Counted from the first letter of the stretch, positions 42,377-54,179 are shown. The stretch is DNA of 64,000 bases from Rehmannia glutinosa (GCA_016081115.2 CM071932.1:61194267-61258266), one strand, 5' to 3'. The notes: generated from the letters alone by a model not told the origin. Made by a program: numbers and translations.

Positions 42377-44660
42377 CATGGCACGCTTGGTTTCAACCCT
42401 TAAATACTTATTTGGCGGCCCAAGCTAGTCATCATCTTGATCACAAAATTCTGAGAGCCCGACGTCCGAAAAATCCATAGCTGACACCATTTCTCCAAAT
42501 ATTGTCAGAGATGCCACAACATCTGACCCAGTATCCCCTCTGACAAAGATCCCCAAACTTCTCCAACCAAGGAATTTGTTCAACCTCTTGAGTCTATTTC
42601 CACATCTCCCTCCGTTCCTGAAGCAAATCTAGGTTCAAGTACATCTCCCTCTTCACCAAAATCTGCTACTATTGAAGATGCCACTACATCTGGGTGTGCA
42701 TTCGCACCAAGCCAACCTCCAATTACAGGTATGTATTCTTCTACTCTAGAAAACCTTTCTCCCACTGTGACTCCCTCTCCTCCACACAACCCTCCTCCTT
42801 CTGCTATTATCCATGTTCCGTTCTAAGAAGATACACTAGTAGTCATTCTCCCAAGGAAAAGAACTGCGCATGGACCCCTTGGCAACCCCAATGTCCGAAG
42901 GTCTAAAGGTTGCGGGGTTACTCCCCTACAGACTTTGAATGGTCAGATTCATCCCTTGAAACAACTAGTAAAAAAAAGACATTGGTGGCACTTCCAAAAC
43001 AGGGGTAGATGAGGTTCTTATCCCCCATATGGATTTCATCGATTCTAAGGATATGTCAATCAATTTGTGGTTGAGCCAAGGGCTCGAAGGGTATAGGTTC
43101 CTTATATAGAGATGATGATGTTTCTCTCACCTAGATGATTCAGAAATCTTAAAGGAAGAAATGTGTCAGAGTGGATGTGGGCACATCTTAACCCACATCT
43201 GAACAATCTGAGTCCAGGTCCAAATTCAATGACTCTAGCGATAATGACTTTGATGCCATGAAAGAACTTGATCTTGTTGAAGACTATGCTGCTATGATTG
43301 ATGAAGTTGGTGATGAGATGACCCAACAAGAAAGATAGGAAGTTGGTCAGGCACATGCTAAAGAAGATGTGATGTCATCCAATGACACATCCAACTCAAT
43401 ATATGAAATAGGTAGAGCTCATTCTCGAGACTTTTTATATTGCCTCTGTTGCTAACAGACTTCATGCTCTGCTTGCTCGAAACTTTGTTCAAGAGAGATG
43501 CCAGAATTATGATCACTTTGCTCAGTTTAACTTGAACAGATCTTTTGAGGAAATAAATTTGTTTACCACAATTGACACTACATTTTCTTATGTTGATACT
43601 GTTGTTTGTGAGTTTTATGCTAACTTGTCCTCCAGAATTACTATATGGAGGTCTCCCAAGTATGTGAAGGTGTTTGTACAAAACAATATCTATAGTTTCA
43701 ATCCCACTGTGATCAATGAGTACTTCGATATGCCTGACTTCAAAGAAGCTGATGTTCCCACGGATTATAATACGATGACTCAATTATTGATTAGAGTTGA
43801 AAAATAATGGCTAGCACATCCACATAATCTCTCATTTGCCCTTCTTACTTTATTTTATGGGTTTTTGCACAAAATCTGTTGTACAAATTGGTCTCCTACC
43901 TGAAATAATTCCATTGTGACCAAAACCCATGCTAGAGTTCTGTACAAATTGGGAAGGGTCTGCCCATCAATTTTGGAAATTTGGTTTTTGAGGATGTTAC
44001 ATTCTTTGCAGATACACGATTTAAGTCATGGGCACTACCATTTCCTAGCCTCATTTATAAGATTCTGGTGTCTCAAGGGTTTGAACCTTGGGCGGATGAA
44101 TGATTTACACCCACTCCTGGCTTCTTTACTATCTCTCATCCATTGCTACGGTATAAGAACATAACAGTGGACCTTCTCCCCAGCTTCTGAATCTCATATC
44201 ACAGATGCCCCCATTATTTCAGAGATCCCTGCTACACATTATATTCCAAATGTCATCTCGGATGTTGCTAAGATTCTAGCTCACATTTCTCCTAACATTC
44301 CCCATGTCTCTATTTTTGTGGCTTTCTTACAGATCCAGTTGGTTTTTGCTGAGCAACTAAATGCTCACGTTACTGCTCTCTGCACTCAACTGCAAACCAT
44401 CATTGGCTCGCTTTCTGGCCAAAAAGAGGAAGAGGAAACTAAAGCCCTACCTAACATTGTTGCAGGGGGAGTTTATCCTGGATAAGATGTTAATCCTGAT
44501 GTTAATCTTGAAGAAGCTCCAGCTGTTGCTGCTGGCCCAAGCACTGGGAATGTCGAAGGAGATGAAGAACTTTAGTTTGATTTCGAAGTACAAGGCGAAC
44601 ATGCAGATGCTAATGTGTCTACAGATGATTTGTATAAATTTTAAATACGACGTGTATTGA
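42377..44660 (+). pseudogene. SIRE-like extra ORF with plant mobile domain
   Basis: It starts at an ATG (MARLVSTLKYLFGG) and continues as Ser/Pro/Thr-rich low-complexity protein in shifting frames (42460-42830). A basic PRKRTAHGPLGNP segment follows. Then 43430-43810 reads RLHALLARNFVQERCQNYDHFAQFNLNRSF, VCEFYANLSSRITIW, SPKYVKVFVQNNIYSFNPTVINEYFDMPD, matching the putative plant transposon protein domain (Transposase_32-like: EFYANL, then a V-x-V-x-x ... IN-x-x-F pattern). Frames break at about 43806 and later. Its place just before a purine tract and LTR fits the extra ORF of SIRE-like copia elements. Confidence 0.6.
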
Positions 44661-44859
44661 AATGATTATCTAGTTAGGTATATTGCTTTTGTTTTTGGTT
44701 GCTTGATAAAACTTGGTTTATTTTTTATTTTTCTACTGTTCTGAATGTGGTCTTAAATGTGATTACATTTGTTTCAACTTAATTTAGCATGCAATATAGG
44801 GGGAATTTGATTATTTGTGCTTGATATGTGTTTTTTCAGAAAGACAAAAAGGGAGAGAT
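44661..44859 (+). other. 3' UTR and purine tract of the SIRE-like fragment
   Basis: AT-rich, ending AAAAAGGGAGAGAT immediately before the LTR. Confidence 0.6.
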
Positions 44860-45590
44860 TGTTAGGGTGTAATTCTTACACGCCTAAATATTTTCTCAAA
44901 TAAGAAGACTGTGTTTTGATTTGTTTTGCCTTTCTAGACTTATGGTAGGATTAGGTTATTAATAGATATTGATATGGTATAGATATATTATGACTCTTTG
45001 ATATTTATCTTGTTTCCTAACATAAGTGATATACTTGTCATATATTTGTATATATCTTTGGAAGGTCTTGGTCCCTATAAAAGAGAGAAGAACGTGCTCA
45101 TTAAATATACAAGAAATATAGTATAGATATAAGAGAGTTGATAGAGTTTAGTGCCATTCAAGCACAATGATCTTCATTGTACTAAATGCGATCTCGGATG
45201 TGACTACGTCAAGCGATAACATTTAGTATGTCGCTGTGTTTGTTAGCTTATTTTCATCCATAGATTTTAGTATTGTGATAGACGAAGTCCATACACATCC
45301 ATTGTTGGATGAGTCATAGTAAAAAGATTAGATCTACTCTAGATAGAAGTTTTTCATTGATATTCTACTAGTTGATTTTAGTATTCATTGTATACGGAAT
45401 CAAACGATTTTACTAGTGGAAAATTTCGCCATATTGGCACATCTACAAGCTAGTTTGCTTGTAGATAAAATTTTTACATCTTGTGTCTTGCTTCTTTCCT
45501 TTTTATTCTGCTACATGTAATTGCGAATGTGATTACATCTGACATCACATCTATACTTTGCAAAATTTTATAATATCTACGTGCTACAAT
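44860..45590 (+). repeat. 3' LTR of a 5'-truncated SIRE-like element
   Basis: It starts TGTTAGGGTGTAATTCTTACACG after the purine tract. A TATAAAAGAGAG box lies at about 45076. The end ACGTGCTACA (45590) is a best guess. Its second half shares short blocks with 13985-14165 (GATCTACTC, CTAGTTGAT, CACATCTACAAG), placing it in the same broad lineage. No 5' LTR is in the window. Confidence 0.65.
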
Positions 45591-46431
45591 TCTTTCAGCT
45601 AGCTGCCAATTTGTTCAACATTCGTCGTGTATAAATCATAAATTTATCAATTATAATGAAAATAATTGTCTAATTAATAGTGCATCAACAATCAAGTCAC
45701 TTTTGAAATAATAATATACGTATGTATATATATATGTGTGTATGTGTGTGTGTAGAGATATCAAAATGAGCCAGCCCACAATCCGCCAAAACCTGCCATT
45801 TCGGAGGGTGGGGCTGGCTGGCCCGCCAAGATGGCGGGCTGAGAAAACCTCAACCCAACCCAGCCCGCCTTGGGCTGCGGGTTGGGCGGACTGGTCCGCC
45901 TATAAATAAAAAATATTTTTTTGTTTAAAAAAAATAATTTTTTATTTTTTCATTGCAAATAAAAATTAAATTATATTATTTTATAATTCATAAAATAATT
46001 TGCTTAAAAAAATGCAATTATTTCATTATTTTCTCTTTTATTCCCGATATTTATAAATAATGTTAATTTAGAAATTGGTAGTGAAACCTGAAAGACTTAA
46101 GTGGATTGTGGAAAAGATTTTAACAAATCTACTGTAAATCAAATCATCCCACTGTCATGGCTTATAACTTAAAATAACGGTACAACTAAAATGCAAATTG
46201 AGCCTCTTTCTCACCGCTCCCTTAATATAAGTTCTATCATCAGTTCATCACTACTGGAGATTAACAACTTTGATTTGATTTCTTTTACTCTATTTTTTTG
46301 ATCGGTTTCTTTTACTCTTCTTATTATGTGAATTTGGAATAGCATGCAAAATTTTGTTAAATTTTATCACTGAACCAAAATGTTTATTTTCTTATTATAA
46401 AGTATGTATTAATTTTTTTTTAATTAAAAAT

Positions 46432-46881
46432 TGTTGGACTGAAGTGCTTACCGGATTTGACGACTGTCCCCACAAACCAACACGAGTCTTTTCTAGCGCG
46501 CTTTGTCCTCACTCACGCGCTCCCTAAAAATTGCTTCCCAAGGGGTCACCCATCCCATGTCTGCTCCAGGCTAAGCATGCATAATCTCAGAGTTTCTATG
46601 TAATGGGCAATAGAAAAGAAGATGCACCTTGTTGGTATGGGTAGTATATATCTAATCCTTTAAGCTCTACTTTAGCTGTGCAACCCAAGATTGATTCCTG
46701 TAGGGCACCCCCTACAGTTCACAATGGCAGCGCAGAGCCCCACACTAAGCGGTGGACAGACATGAGGGGCTTCGCAAGAATCCATATGGATGCTCGGCAA
46801 GTTGGGCCGCCACAGCCTCGATGCAGCAGTAAGTGTACAACAAACCCTAAGGGTGATCGCTGAGACCCCATAATCCCAACA
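46432..46881 (-). repeat. Cassandra 3' LTR
   Basis: On the minus strand this is the downstream LTR. Its 5S-like block (46533-46600, minus strand) contains GGATGGGTGACCCCTTGGGAA, matching the 3' half of 5S rRNA, including the internal control region end. Confidence 0.88.
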
Positions 46882-46940
46882 ATATCCCCCCAAGTGGCAC
46901 CCGGGAGGATTTGAACCTGCGACCTAGTTCTGATACCAGT
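46882..46940 (-). promoter_or_regulatory. Cassandra internal region: PBS and purine tract
   Basis: On the minus strand, TGGTATCAGAAC follows the 5' LTR and matches the initiator tRNA-Met PBS (TGGTATCAGAGC) at 11 of 12 positions. CTTGGGGGGATAT precedes the 3' LTR as the purine tract. Confidence 0.85.
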
Positions 46941-47150
46941 TATTGGACCGAAGTGCTTACCTGATTTGACGACTGTCCCCACAAACCAACACGAGTCTTT
47001 TCTAGCGCGCTTTGTCCTCACTCACGCGCTCCCTAAAAATTGCTTCCCAGGAGGTCACCCATCCCATGTCTACTCCAGGCCAAGCAAGCTTAAACTCAGA
47101 GTTTCTATGTAATGGGCACCAGAAAAAAAGATGCACCTTGTTAGTATGGG

Positions 47151-47183
<33 letters not shown>

Positions 47184-47403
47184 CCTTTAAGCTCTACTTT
47201 AGCTGTGCAACCCAATGTTGATTTCTGAAGGGCCTACAGTTCACAACGACAGTGTAGAGCCCCACAATAAGCGGTGGACGGACATGAGGGGCTTCGCAAG
47301 AATCCATATGGATGCTCGGCAAGTTGGGCCACCACAACCTCGATCTAGCAGTAAGCGTACAGCAAATCCGAAGGGTGATCGCTGGGACCCCATAATCCCA
47401 ACA
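46941..47403 (-). repeat. Cassandra 5' LTR
   Basis: The 5S-like block at 47042-47104 (minus strand) has GGATGGGTGACCTCCTGGGAA, the usual plant 5S sequence. The LTR is longer than its partner because of an AT microsatellite (about 47156-47180), and its inner end reads TA instead of TG. Confidence 0.88.
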
Positions 47404-47582
47404 AAAGTGGATGGCCCATGGGTTAACCCTCCTCAACCCACGGCCCAAACGGGCTAGCCCTTTTAGGCCTATCTCTTAGCGGGCCACTAAACCCTCAACC
47501 AACTCCATACCTTTGGAGGGGCGGGGCGGGCGACCCGACGGGCCTAACCCGTTTTGACAGCTCTATGTGTGTGTGTCTACAC

Positions 47583-48589
47583 TGTTGGAATTTGATTTTT
47601 AAGAAATGGGTGTTGACCCATTTTTGACCAAATATTTAAGTAGTTTCCGTTGGTGGAAAATAAAATTAAATTATATGATTAAATTCTACTAAGTGAGTAG
47701 ATGAGATTGACATTTTGAATTTCTCAAAATTAGTAAATATGGGGAAGGGGTAAGGCTCCATCCCACATAAGAGAGAAAGCCAAAAATGCTTTATTTACAT
47801 AACCCAAGTTGGACTATGGGTTTGGGCCCTTGGGGCACCAAATCTTTTAAGGGGTTGACGACCTACATGCTTGTGGGTTTGGTTAAAAAAACACACACAT
47901 GCACACGCTGCTGCCACCCGTCCGCCTGATCGGCCCTACCCAGGTCTAAGTCCGGGTCGTGGGCCTGAGCTTCAAGGCCCTTATAGTTTTGGCAAAATTT
48001 ATTTAAACCTTTAAATTTAATTTTTAATCCAACTGGGCTAGTTCGCGGGCGTGCTGTGTTGTGCACGGTCGCGCAAATGGATGGAACACGCGGGTGCGCG
48101 CTGCCACTTGCACTAGGATAATACGCGATCGTGCACTGTAATGTGCGATGTACACCACAGACATAAAGTTTATTCTGTCACGCACTTTCAAACTCTGGCA
48201 CCTATTTGAGCAACCAGGTGCAATTTTTGTCTGTAGCATGTCTTTTCAAACCAAAAGATGTATCATTTCCATGAGGCACCTTGAGGCCTATAAATAAGAA
48301 TCCCTTGCAATTGAAAAAAACACATGAAAATTAACCAGATAATAATCGAATCACTCTGCATTCTGCATATTGATTATTACCCTTCCAAAAGCTTGAAAGC
48401 CTTAAACACTTTTGTTTTTTGTTGGTTCTACTTTTGCAAGTGCTGCTAAGTCGAACCTGTAAAAGTCTGTATGTTAGGGACAATTTTTGCTGAGATTGTA
48501 TCAAATACTAGCCTCGACTTTAAACTCTATCCTGTTTTGTTTTATGAACACTTAACCATTTTCTTTTAAATAGTACCACCCAAACAACA
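47583..48589 (+). repeat. 5' LTR of the Tork-like element
   Basis: It starts TGTTGGAATTTG. It contains GGGCCCTTGGGGCACC (about 47826), a GC-rich block (47900-48170) and CCTATAAATAAG (about 48290), a probable TATA box. The sequence just inside (ATCGCAAGACGAA) is shared with the second copy (60585) but is not the usual tRNA-Met PBS. Confidence 0.85.
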
Positions 48590-48622
48590 ATCGCAAGACG
48601 AATTTTTTTTGTTGTTTTCAAG

Positions 48623-49412
48623 ATGGTGGCATCCGTTAGTTTCACTCCGATGGTTGCTGCTCCTGCTCATGGCAAGAAACCTACAAAATTCTCCGGTGTC
48701 AATTTTAAAAGGTGGCAACACAATATATTATATTATCTGATCATCTTGGGTCTGTCCTGGTTCCTGATTAGATGCTTGGCACAACAGTGATTTCCTTTGC
48801 ATAAACTACATTTTGAACGGGCTAGAAGGCACCCTCTATAACGTCTACAATTCGTTCAAAATGTATAAAGAGTTATGGGACTCTTTGGAAAAGAAGTGTA
48901 AAATAGAAGATGTCGGCGCAAAAAAATTTGTTGTTGGCAAATTTTAGATCATACTTCATGACTTTGTGTCTGAAGGGATGATTCTGAACGAGTCATTCCA
49001 TGTGGCTGTGATAATTGAGAAATTTCCACCATTGTGGAAGGATTTTAAGAACTACCTCAAGCACAAGCCTATAGAAATGGGACTTCATGATCTGATAGTT
49101 CGGCTACGGATTGAGGAAGACAACCAAAAATCCAAAGTAAAGTCCATAAAATCTAGAATGGAGGCCAAGGCCAATCTTGCTGAATCAAGCACTAGCAAGA
49201 AACATAAGCATTCCGGAAAAGATAAGGGGAAAGCCAAGAAAATCAAAGGGAATTACTCTAACTTTGGCAAACCAAATTCATGGCCAAGGATTGCCAATAC
49301 CCAAAAAAAGGCAATCAAAATGGCAACCAACAACAAGCCAATATGATTGAGGACAAGTCTATTTCGATAGACATGTCGGAGCTCGATCTCACTGCCATTG
49401 TGTTTGAATCCA
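48623..49412 (+). pseudogene. Tork-like copia gag
   Basis: It begins MVASVSFTPMVAAPAHGKKPTKFSG and continues NFKRWQ, the UBN2-type Gag start. After a stop and frameshift, LYNVYNSFKMYKELWDSLEKK, then EGMILNESFHVAVIIEKFPPLWKDFKNYLKHK and a Lys-rich tail follow (48966-49346). Where the zinc knuckle should be, the frame reads NYSNFGKPNSWPRIAN: the Cys and His ligands are all replaced. Non-functional. Confidence 0.8.
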
Positions 49413-49413
49413 G

Positions 49414-49740
49414 GTGGATAACCCAAGGGAATGGTGGATAGATACCGGAGCTACTCATCATATTTGTGCCAATAAAGAGATGTTTTCCTCCTACACTCTG
49501 ATAAATAGAAGAAAGTTGTTCATGGGGAACTCTTCGAGTTCCAACATCGTGGGGCTTGGAAAGGTTGTGCTAAAGATGACTTTTGAAAAAGCGCTTACAC
49601 TTCTGGATATGCTGCATGTCCTGAATATCTGCAAGAATTTAGTTTCCGGTCCATTGATTAGTAAGACCGGGTTTAGACTAGTGTTTGAGTCCAACAAGTT
49701 TGTAATGACCAAGAATGTTCAATTTCTTTGTAAGGGGTAA
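49414..49740 (+). pseudogene. Tork-like copia protease
   Basis: WWIDTGATHHICANKEMFSSY carries the catalytic DTGA, followed by GNSSSSNIVGLGKVVLKM, LLDMLHVLNICKNLVS and GFRLVFESNKFVMTKN. These blocks match copia protease. The frame then runs straight into RT-upstream sequence, so integrase is deleted at about 49735. Confidence 0.8.
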
Positions 49741-50905
49741 TGATGAAGAAAAACCAAGATGCAATAAAAGGACAAATGTAGCTAAGTCGTTTGGTCCTGG
49801 TTTTCTAACTTATATGTTAGAAAACGAACCTAGAACTATTCAAGAAGTTTTGTCTAGTCCAGAAGCTCCTCTCTGGAAAGAAGCTATACATAATGGAATA
49901 GATTCCATCATGCAAAATAATACTTGGGAGTTGGTTGATCTCCCACCAGGTTCCAAACCTTTGGGATGTAAATGGATCCTTAAAAGGAAGTACAAAGCAG
50001 ATAGATCTATAGATAAGTACAAAACCAGTTGGCTAAAAGTTTAAATAAAGGTGGGATATGACTTTTTCGATACATATTCTCTTGTTACGAGGATCACGTC
50101 CATTCATGTTTTCATTGCTATTGCAACTTTGCATAACCTTGAGATACATCAAATAGATGTGAAGACTGCCTTCTTGAATGGTGAGCTTGAAGAGGAGATT
50201 TATATGGAACAACCCGAAGGGTTCATTGCACTCGGTCAATAAAGATAGGTGTGTAAACTCGTTAAGTCAGTTTATGGACTAAAATAAGCACTTAAGCAAT
50301 GGCATGAAAAGTTTGACTCGACTATGAATTCAAATGGTTTCAAAATCAATGAATGTGACAAGTGTTCCTACATTGGAGGTACTACAAATGATTACGTCAT
50401 AGTATGCCTTTATGTAGATGATATGTTGATTATGGATAATAGTCATGATTTAATCATGAATAGTAAGAACATGCTAAAAAAAACTTTGACATGAAAGATA
50501 TCGGATTATCTGATGTTATATTAGGGATTAAAATCTCTAGAACTTCAGATGAAATTGTATTGTCACAATCACATTATGTCAAAACCATACTTAGAATGTT
50601 TAATGCTTTTGATATTCAGCTGGAATACAGAAGGATAATTGGCAGTCTAATGTGCTTAACGAATTATACACGTTAAAACATTGCGTATTCAATAAGTAAG
50701 ATAAGTAGGTTCACAAGTAATCCGAGAAAGGATCATTGGAAAGCCTTGACAAGGGCAGTTAGATACTTAAAGTAGACCATGAACTATGGAATACTTTATA
50801 CTAGATATCCAACAGTAGTAGAAGGATACTGTGATGCCAATTGGATATCAGATACAAAAGACTCCAAGTCCGCAAGTGGATATGTTTTCACAATAGGTGG
50901 ATGAA
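49741..50905 (+). pseudogene. Tork-like copia reverse transcriptase
   Basis: It starts with EPRTIQEVLSSPEAPLWKEAIHNGIDSIMQNNTWELVDLPPG and GCKWILKRKYKAD, then a stop, FDTYSLVTRITSIHVFIAIA, QIDVKTAFLNGELEEEIYMEQPEGF, SVYGLK-ALKQWHEKFD and the catalytic CLYVDDMLI (YVDD at 50411-50422). Later blocks are DIGLSDVILGIKIS, RIIGSLMCLTNYTR and a GYCDANWISD segment. At least five stops and one frameshift are present. Confidence 0.85.
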
Positions 50906-50907
50906 CA

Positions 50908-51306
50908 GTGTCATGGAAGCCTTCTAGGCAAACGTTTATAGCTCGATCTACTATAGAATCTGAGTTTATTGCTTTAGATAAAGTTGGAGAAGAAGCAGAA
51001 TGTCTTAGAAACTTCTTAGAGGATATTCCTTGTTGGAATAAACCGGTGCCAGCTGTTTTGATACATTGTGATAGTCAATCAGCAATTGGAAGGGCACATA
51101 ATAGTATATATAATGGTAAGTCTAGACATATTCGTCGAAGACATAATACCATTAGACAGTTGATTTCGATTGGAGTTATTTTGATTGACTATGTGAAGAC
51201 AAAGGAAAACCTAGCAGATCCATTGATAAAAGGAATAAATCGAGATCGATTGCATAAATTGTTAAGGGAAATATGTTTAAAATCCAAAATTAAAAAAGGT
51301 TCGTAG
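50908..51306 (+). pseudogene. Tork-like copia RNase H
   Basis: SWKPSRQTFIARSTIESEFIALDK, ECLRNFLEDIP, IHCDSQSAIGRAHN, GKSRHIRRRHNTIRQLISIGVI and VKTKENLADPLIKGINRDRLHKL are standard copia RNase H blocks, here in one open frame of 132 residues. Expected catalytic acidic residues (E of ESEF, D of CDSQ) are present. Confidence 0.85.
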
Positions 51307-51859
51307 CGGTAACCCAACCTTGTGAATTGAAGAGCCCAAGACCTTGGTTTAATGGGACAACTAAGTTATGAATTTCCAACTGTACATTTGGAAAATATGT
51401 TACTGATTCCCGAAACTTCCAAGTGAAATAGAAATATGTTGGTGTTGTGAGGTTAAGTTTAAGAATTTTAATGATTCATATACCGAAAGGTGGAGTCTGG
51501 CAGGATAATTTTCAATAGAAGATCACCTATATAAGTGAGAAGTAATGACCGCTTAAAAGAAACACTTATGAATCTAAAATATGGTCCAGGGTCGGAATGG
51601 ACACAACGTGAGAACAACAAGTGTTAGAATTGTTATTGTGTAAATATTGTTGTCTCAGTTTACACACACGGCTGAGTAGTTCAAAACATCGGCTAAGTAG
51701 TTCAAGACATCGCATCACTAAGCAACTAGTAAATCCGATAGTATTTTACTAAGAAAGGTTCAAAGCCGCAAGTTATCAATCCAGATGCAATAACAGTTCG
51801 CCGCAACTTTCAAGTGAATTTGCATACATGCATGCATTAATTTCATTCATGCGGGGGAT

Positions 51860-52997
51860 TGTTGTAATTTAGTTTTGAAGAAATAGGTGTTGTCCTATTT
51901 TTGACCTGATATTTAAGTGATTTGCATTGGTGGAAAATGGAATTAAATTATATGATTAAATTCTACTAAGTGAGTAGATGAGATTGACTTTGAATTTCTC
52001 AAAACCAATTCCGGGTGAATGAGAAATTAATGTTATAAATTAGCCACTTGAAACTAGAAATTCACATGGAAATAGGTAAATGTGGGGAAGGAGTGAGGCT
52101 CCATCCCACATAGGAGAGAGCCAAAAATTGCTCTATTTATATAACTCAAGTTGGACTAATGGGTTTGGGCCCTTGGGGCACCAAAGCTTTTAAAGGGGTG
52201 ATGACCTACATGCTTGTGGATTTGGTTCAAAATACACACGCGCGCCGCCACCGCCTGCTCGGCGGCCAGCTCGGCTCGGCCCAGCACGGGTCTGGGGCGT
52301 GGGCTTGGTCCTGGGCTTCAAGACCCTTATAGTTTTGGACAAAATTTATTTAAACCTGTAAAATTAACTTTTTATCCAACTGGGCTAGTGTGCGGGCGCG
52401 CTGTGCTATGCACGGTCGTGTACTGTACCCGGGCGGGCGCGCTTGTTGCCGCGCGCCATTTACAATGGCGTGATCATGCATTGTAGTGCGCAGCGCACAC
52501 CGCAGACAGAAAGTTTATTATGTTGCGCACGCAATAGTGCACGGTCGTGCACTTTCAAACTTTGGCACATGTTCGAGCAACTAGGTGCATTTTTTGGTTG
52601 TAAACATGTCTTTTTGAACCAAAAGACGTATCATTTCAATGACGCACCTTGAGGCCTATAAATAAGAATCCCCTGCAGATAAAAAAACACACGAAGATTA
52701 ACCAGATAATAATCGATTCACTATGCATTCTGCATATTAATTATTACCCTTCCAAAAACTTGGAAGCCTTAAACACTTTTGTTCGTTGTTGGTTCGACTT
52801 TTGCAAGTATTGCTAAGTCAAACCTGTAAAAGTCGTTGTATCTTAGGGACGATTTCTAGTACTGTAAGCACTTTGTGAATGAGACAATTTCGTCTTGTAG
52901 AGATAGTATCAAATACTAGCCTCAACTTTACACTCTATCCCATTTTATTTTCCAATCACTTAGCTATTTTCTTTTAAACAGTCTCACCCAAACAACA
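51860..52997 (+). repeat. 3' LTR of the Tork-like element
   Basis: It is preceded by the purine tract GCGGGGGAT (51851-51859). It is about 130 bp longer than the 5' LTR because the latter lacks blocks present here (for example GAGAAATTAATG near 52020 and GCACTTTGTGAATGAGAC near 52870). Confidence 0.85.
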
Positions 52998-53002
52998 TAC
53001 AC

Positions 53003-53499
53003 ATGTGTGTATGTATTGAATTATTGGCCTCCATCTTTATTTTGTATTAGTTTACAAGTGTTATTCGTAAAATGACTGAAAACAATAATAGGCAAATAGT
53101 GAATATATATCCATACATTGGAAATGAAGTGGGGTTAGTTCACTCTGGATAAAAACGTGCATCAAAGTCCAAAATTGCATCCCTAGGCTAGTTGACCTTG
53201 TGGATGTTGCATATGCAGAGAGCGACAAAGACTGTTTATTTAGAGAGTTGACAAACTCGGTCAGATGAGATGACTTCGATCATAGAACATTAAAATGAGA
53301 ACAAATTGGTTCAATGCTTATTGCTTATATATAAACAAGCAAAGGAAATAAAAATAATAATTACCATAAATAAATTATCCCATACTCTAACAAAGATGGG
53401 CCTTTCAACTCGGTTGATGCATCCACAATCTTTAATAGTGGGCCTTTCACGGGTTGGGTTCCCTTCGTAGAAAAAAGCTAGGACCAAATCCAAACACAG
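53003..53499. other. Spacer
   Basis: No gene or clear element is recognised; TG-rich at its start (continuation of the interrupted microsatellite region). Confidence 0.4.
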
Positions 53500-53652
53500 A
53501 AAATGAATTTAAATTCTAAAATAAAAAGAGCTGAAATTAAATATGTCGTTGCCACGAATCCAGAGTCGCCAATGTGATAATCAGATCACATGGAAATCCA
53601 TAATATTTTGCTACAACGGGTTTATTGTTATGTTAATGCTAATAATACTAGT
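53500..53652 (-). mobile_element. SINE-like repeat, copy 1
   Basis: One of four related copies of about 130-155 bp. Minus strand order: GTTGTAGCAAAAT, TTTCCATGTGAT, GTTATCA-like, a B-box-like block, then GACATATTTAATTTC and a T-rich end. The B box is degraded in this copy. Confidence 0.5.
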
Positions 53653-54179
53653 CTTTAACGGTTGCGATGCACGGGATGTATGTATGTGAGCATCTTTTTT
53701 GCGATGCTATATGTACATTTTTCCTAATAGTTGAGTTTTATCTCCTGCATTGTAATAATTTTAAAGCATCAGATGATACGATGTGAAAACTATTTAATGT
53801 TATGTATTCACGTTGTTAAGTCAATTTTTTAACTTTTCGAAATTTTATTGTAGGGTTTGTATTATATTATTTGATTTTTCTAATTATTTTGCTCTATTCT
53901 CATATTTGGTATATTTCAGACCGTGCAATGCACAAACTATATTTTAGAAAAATAATTGTTAGTGATTGCAAAAGGTTTAAAATTCCAATAGATAATTCAA
54001 ATGTAAACATTGTTAATTTGATTATAAATCATCCAATCAAACTATGGAAAAATAAATTATTACAAACATGAAAAAACTTCTATAAATACAAATTTTGGTT
54101 AATGACAAATTTTGTGAAGTGTGAATTGTATATATTTATATAGGTTATAAGAAAGTAAACCTTTGCATAGAGTTTTAAC
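53653..54179. other. AT-rich spacer
   Basis: No gene is recognised; GACCGTGCAATGCAC (about 53919) and GGTTGCGATGCACGGG (about 53660) are related short motifs in the same neighbourhood. Confidence 0.35.

Larger units (their letters stand above)
46432..47403 (-). mobile_element. Cassandra TRIM retrotransposon
   Basis: Two LTRs (450 and 463 bp) with TGTTGG...CCCAACA ends flank only 59 bp that hold a PBS and a purine tract. The LTRs contain 5S-rRNA-like sequence, the defining feature of Cassandra. The flanks AAAAT (46427-46431) and AAAGT (47404-47408) are a target duplication with one mismatch. Cassandra is non-coding and depends on other elements for mobility. Confidence 0.9.
45753..47565. mobile_element. 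hAT-type element inside a TG microsatellite, split by Cassandra
   Basis: The left terminus TAGAGATATCAAAATGAGCC and the reverse complement of the right terminus, TAGAGCTGTCAAAACGGGTT, form imperfect TIRs. TGTGTGTG flanks both sides (45745-45752 and 47566-47573), an 8-bp duplication as hAT elements make, although it lies in a TG repeat. GGCCCGCC/GGCGGGC-rich subterminal sequence is present at both ends. Without the inserted Cassandra the element is about 840 bp, AT-rich in the centre and non-coding. Confidence 0.75.
47583..52997 (+). mobile_element. Tork-like copia element with target duplication TACAC
   Basis: LTRs of 1007 and 1138 bp (47583-48589, 51860-52997) with TGTTG...AACAACA ends are flanked by TACAC on both sides (47578-47582, 52998-53002). 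The interior holds gag, protease, RT and RNase H remnants in copia order. The whole integrase is missing. A similar copy lies at 57053-63119. Confidence 0.9.

Noticed and set aside
46672..47021. Several overlapping open frames in both strands
   Set aside because: They fall within Cassandra LTRs, which are non-coding, and recur in both LTR copies.
46533..47104. Possible 5S rRNA genes on the minus strand
   Set aside because: Only the 3' half of 5S matches, twice, inside direct repeats with TGTTGG...CCAACA ends and a tRNA-Met PBS; this is Cassandra, not rDNA.
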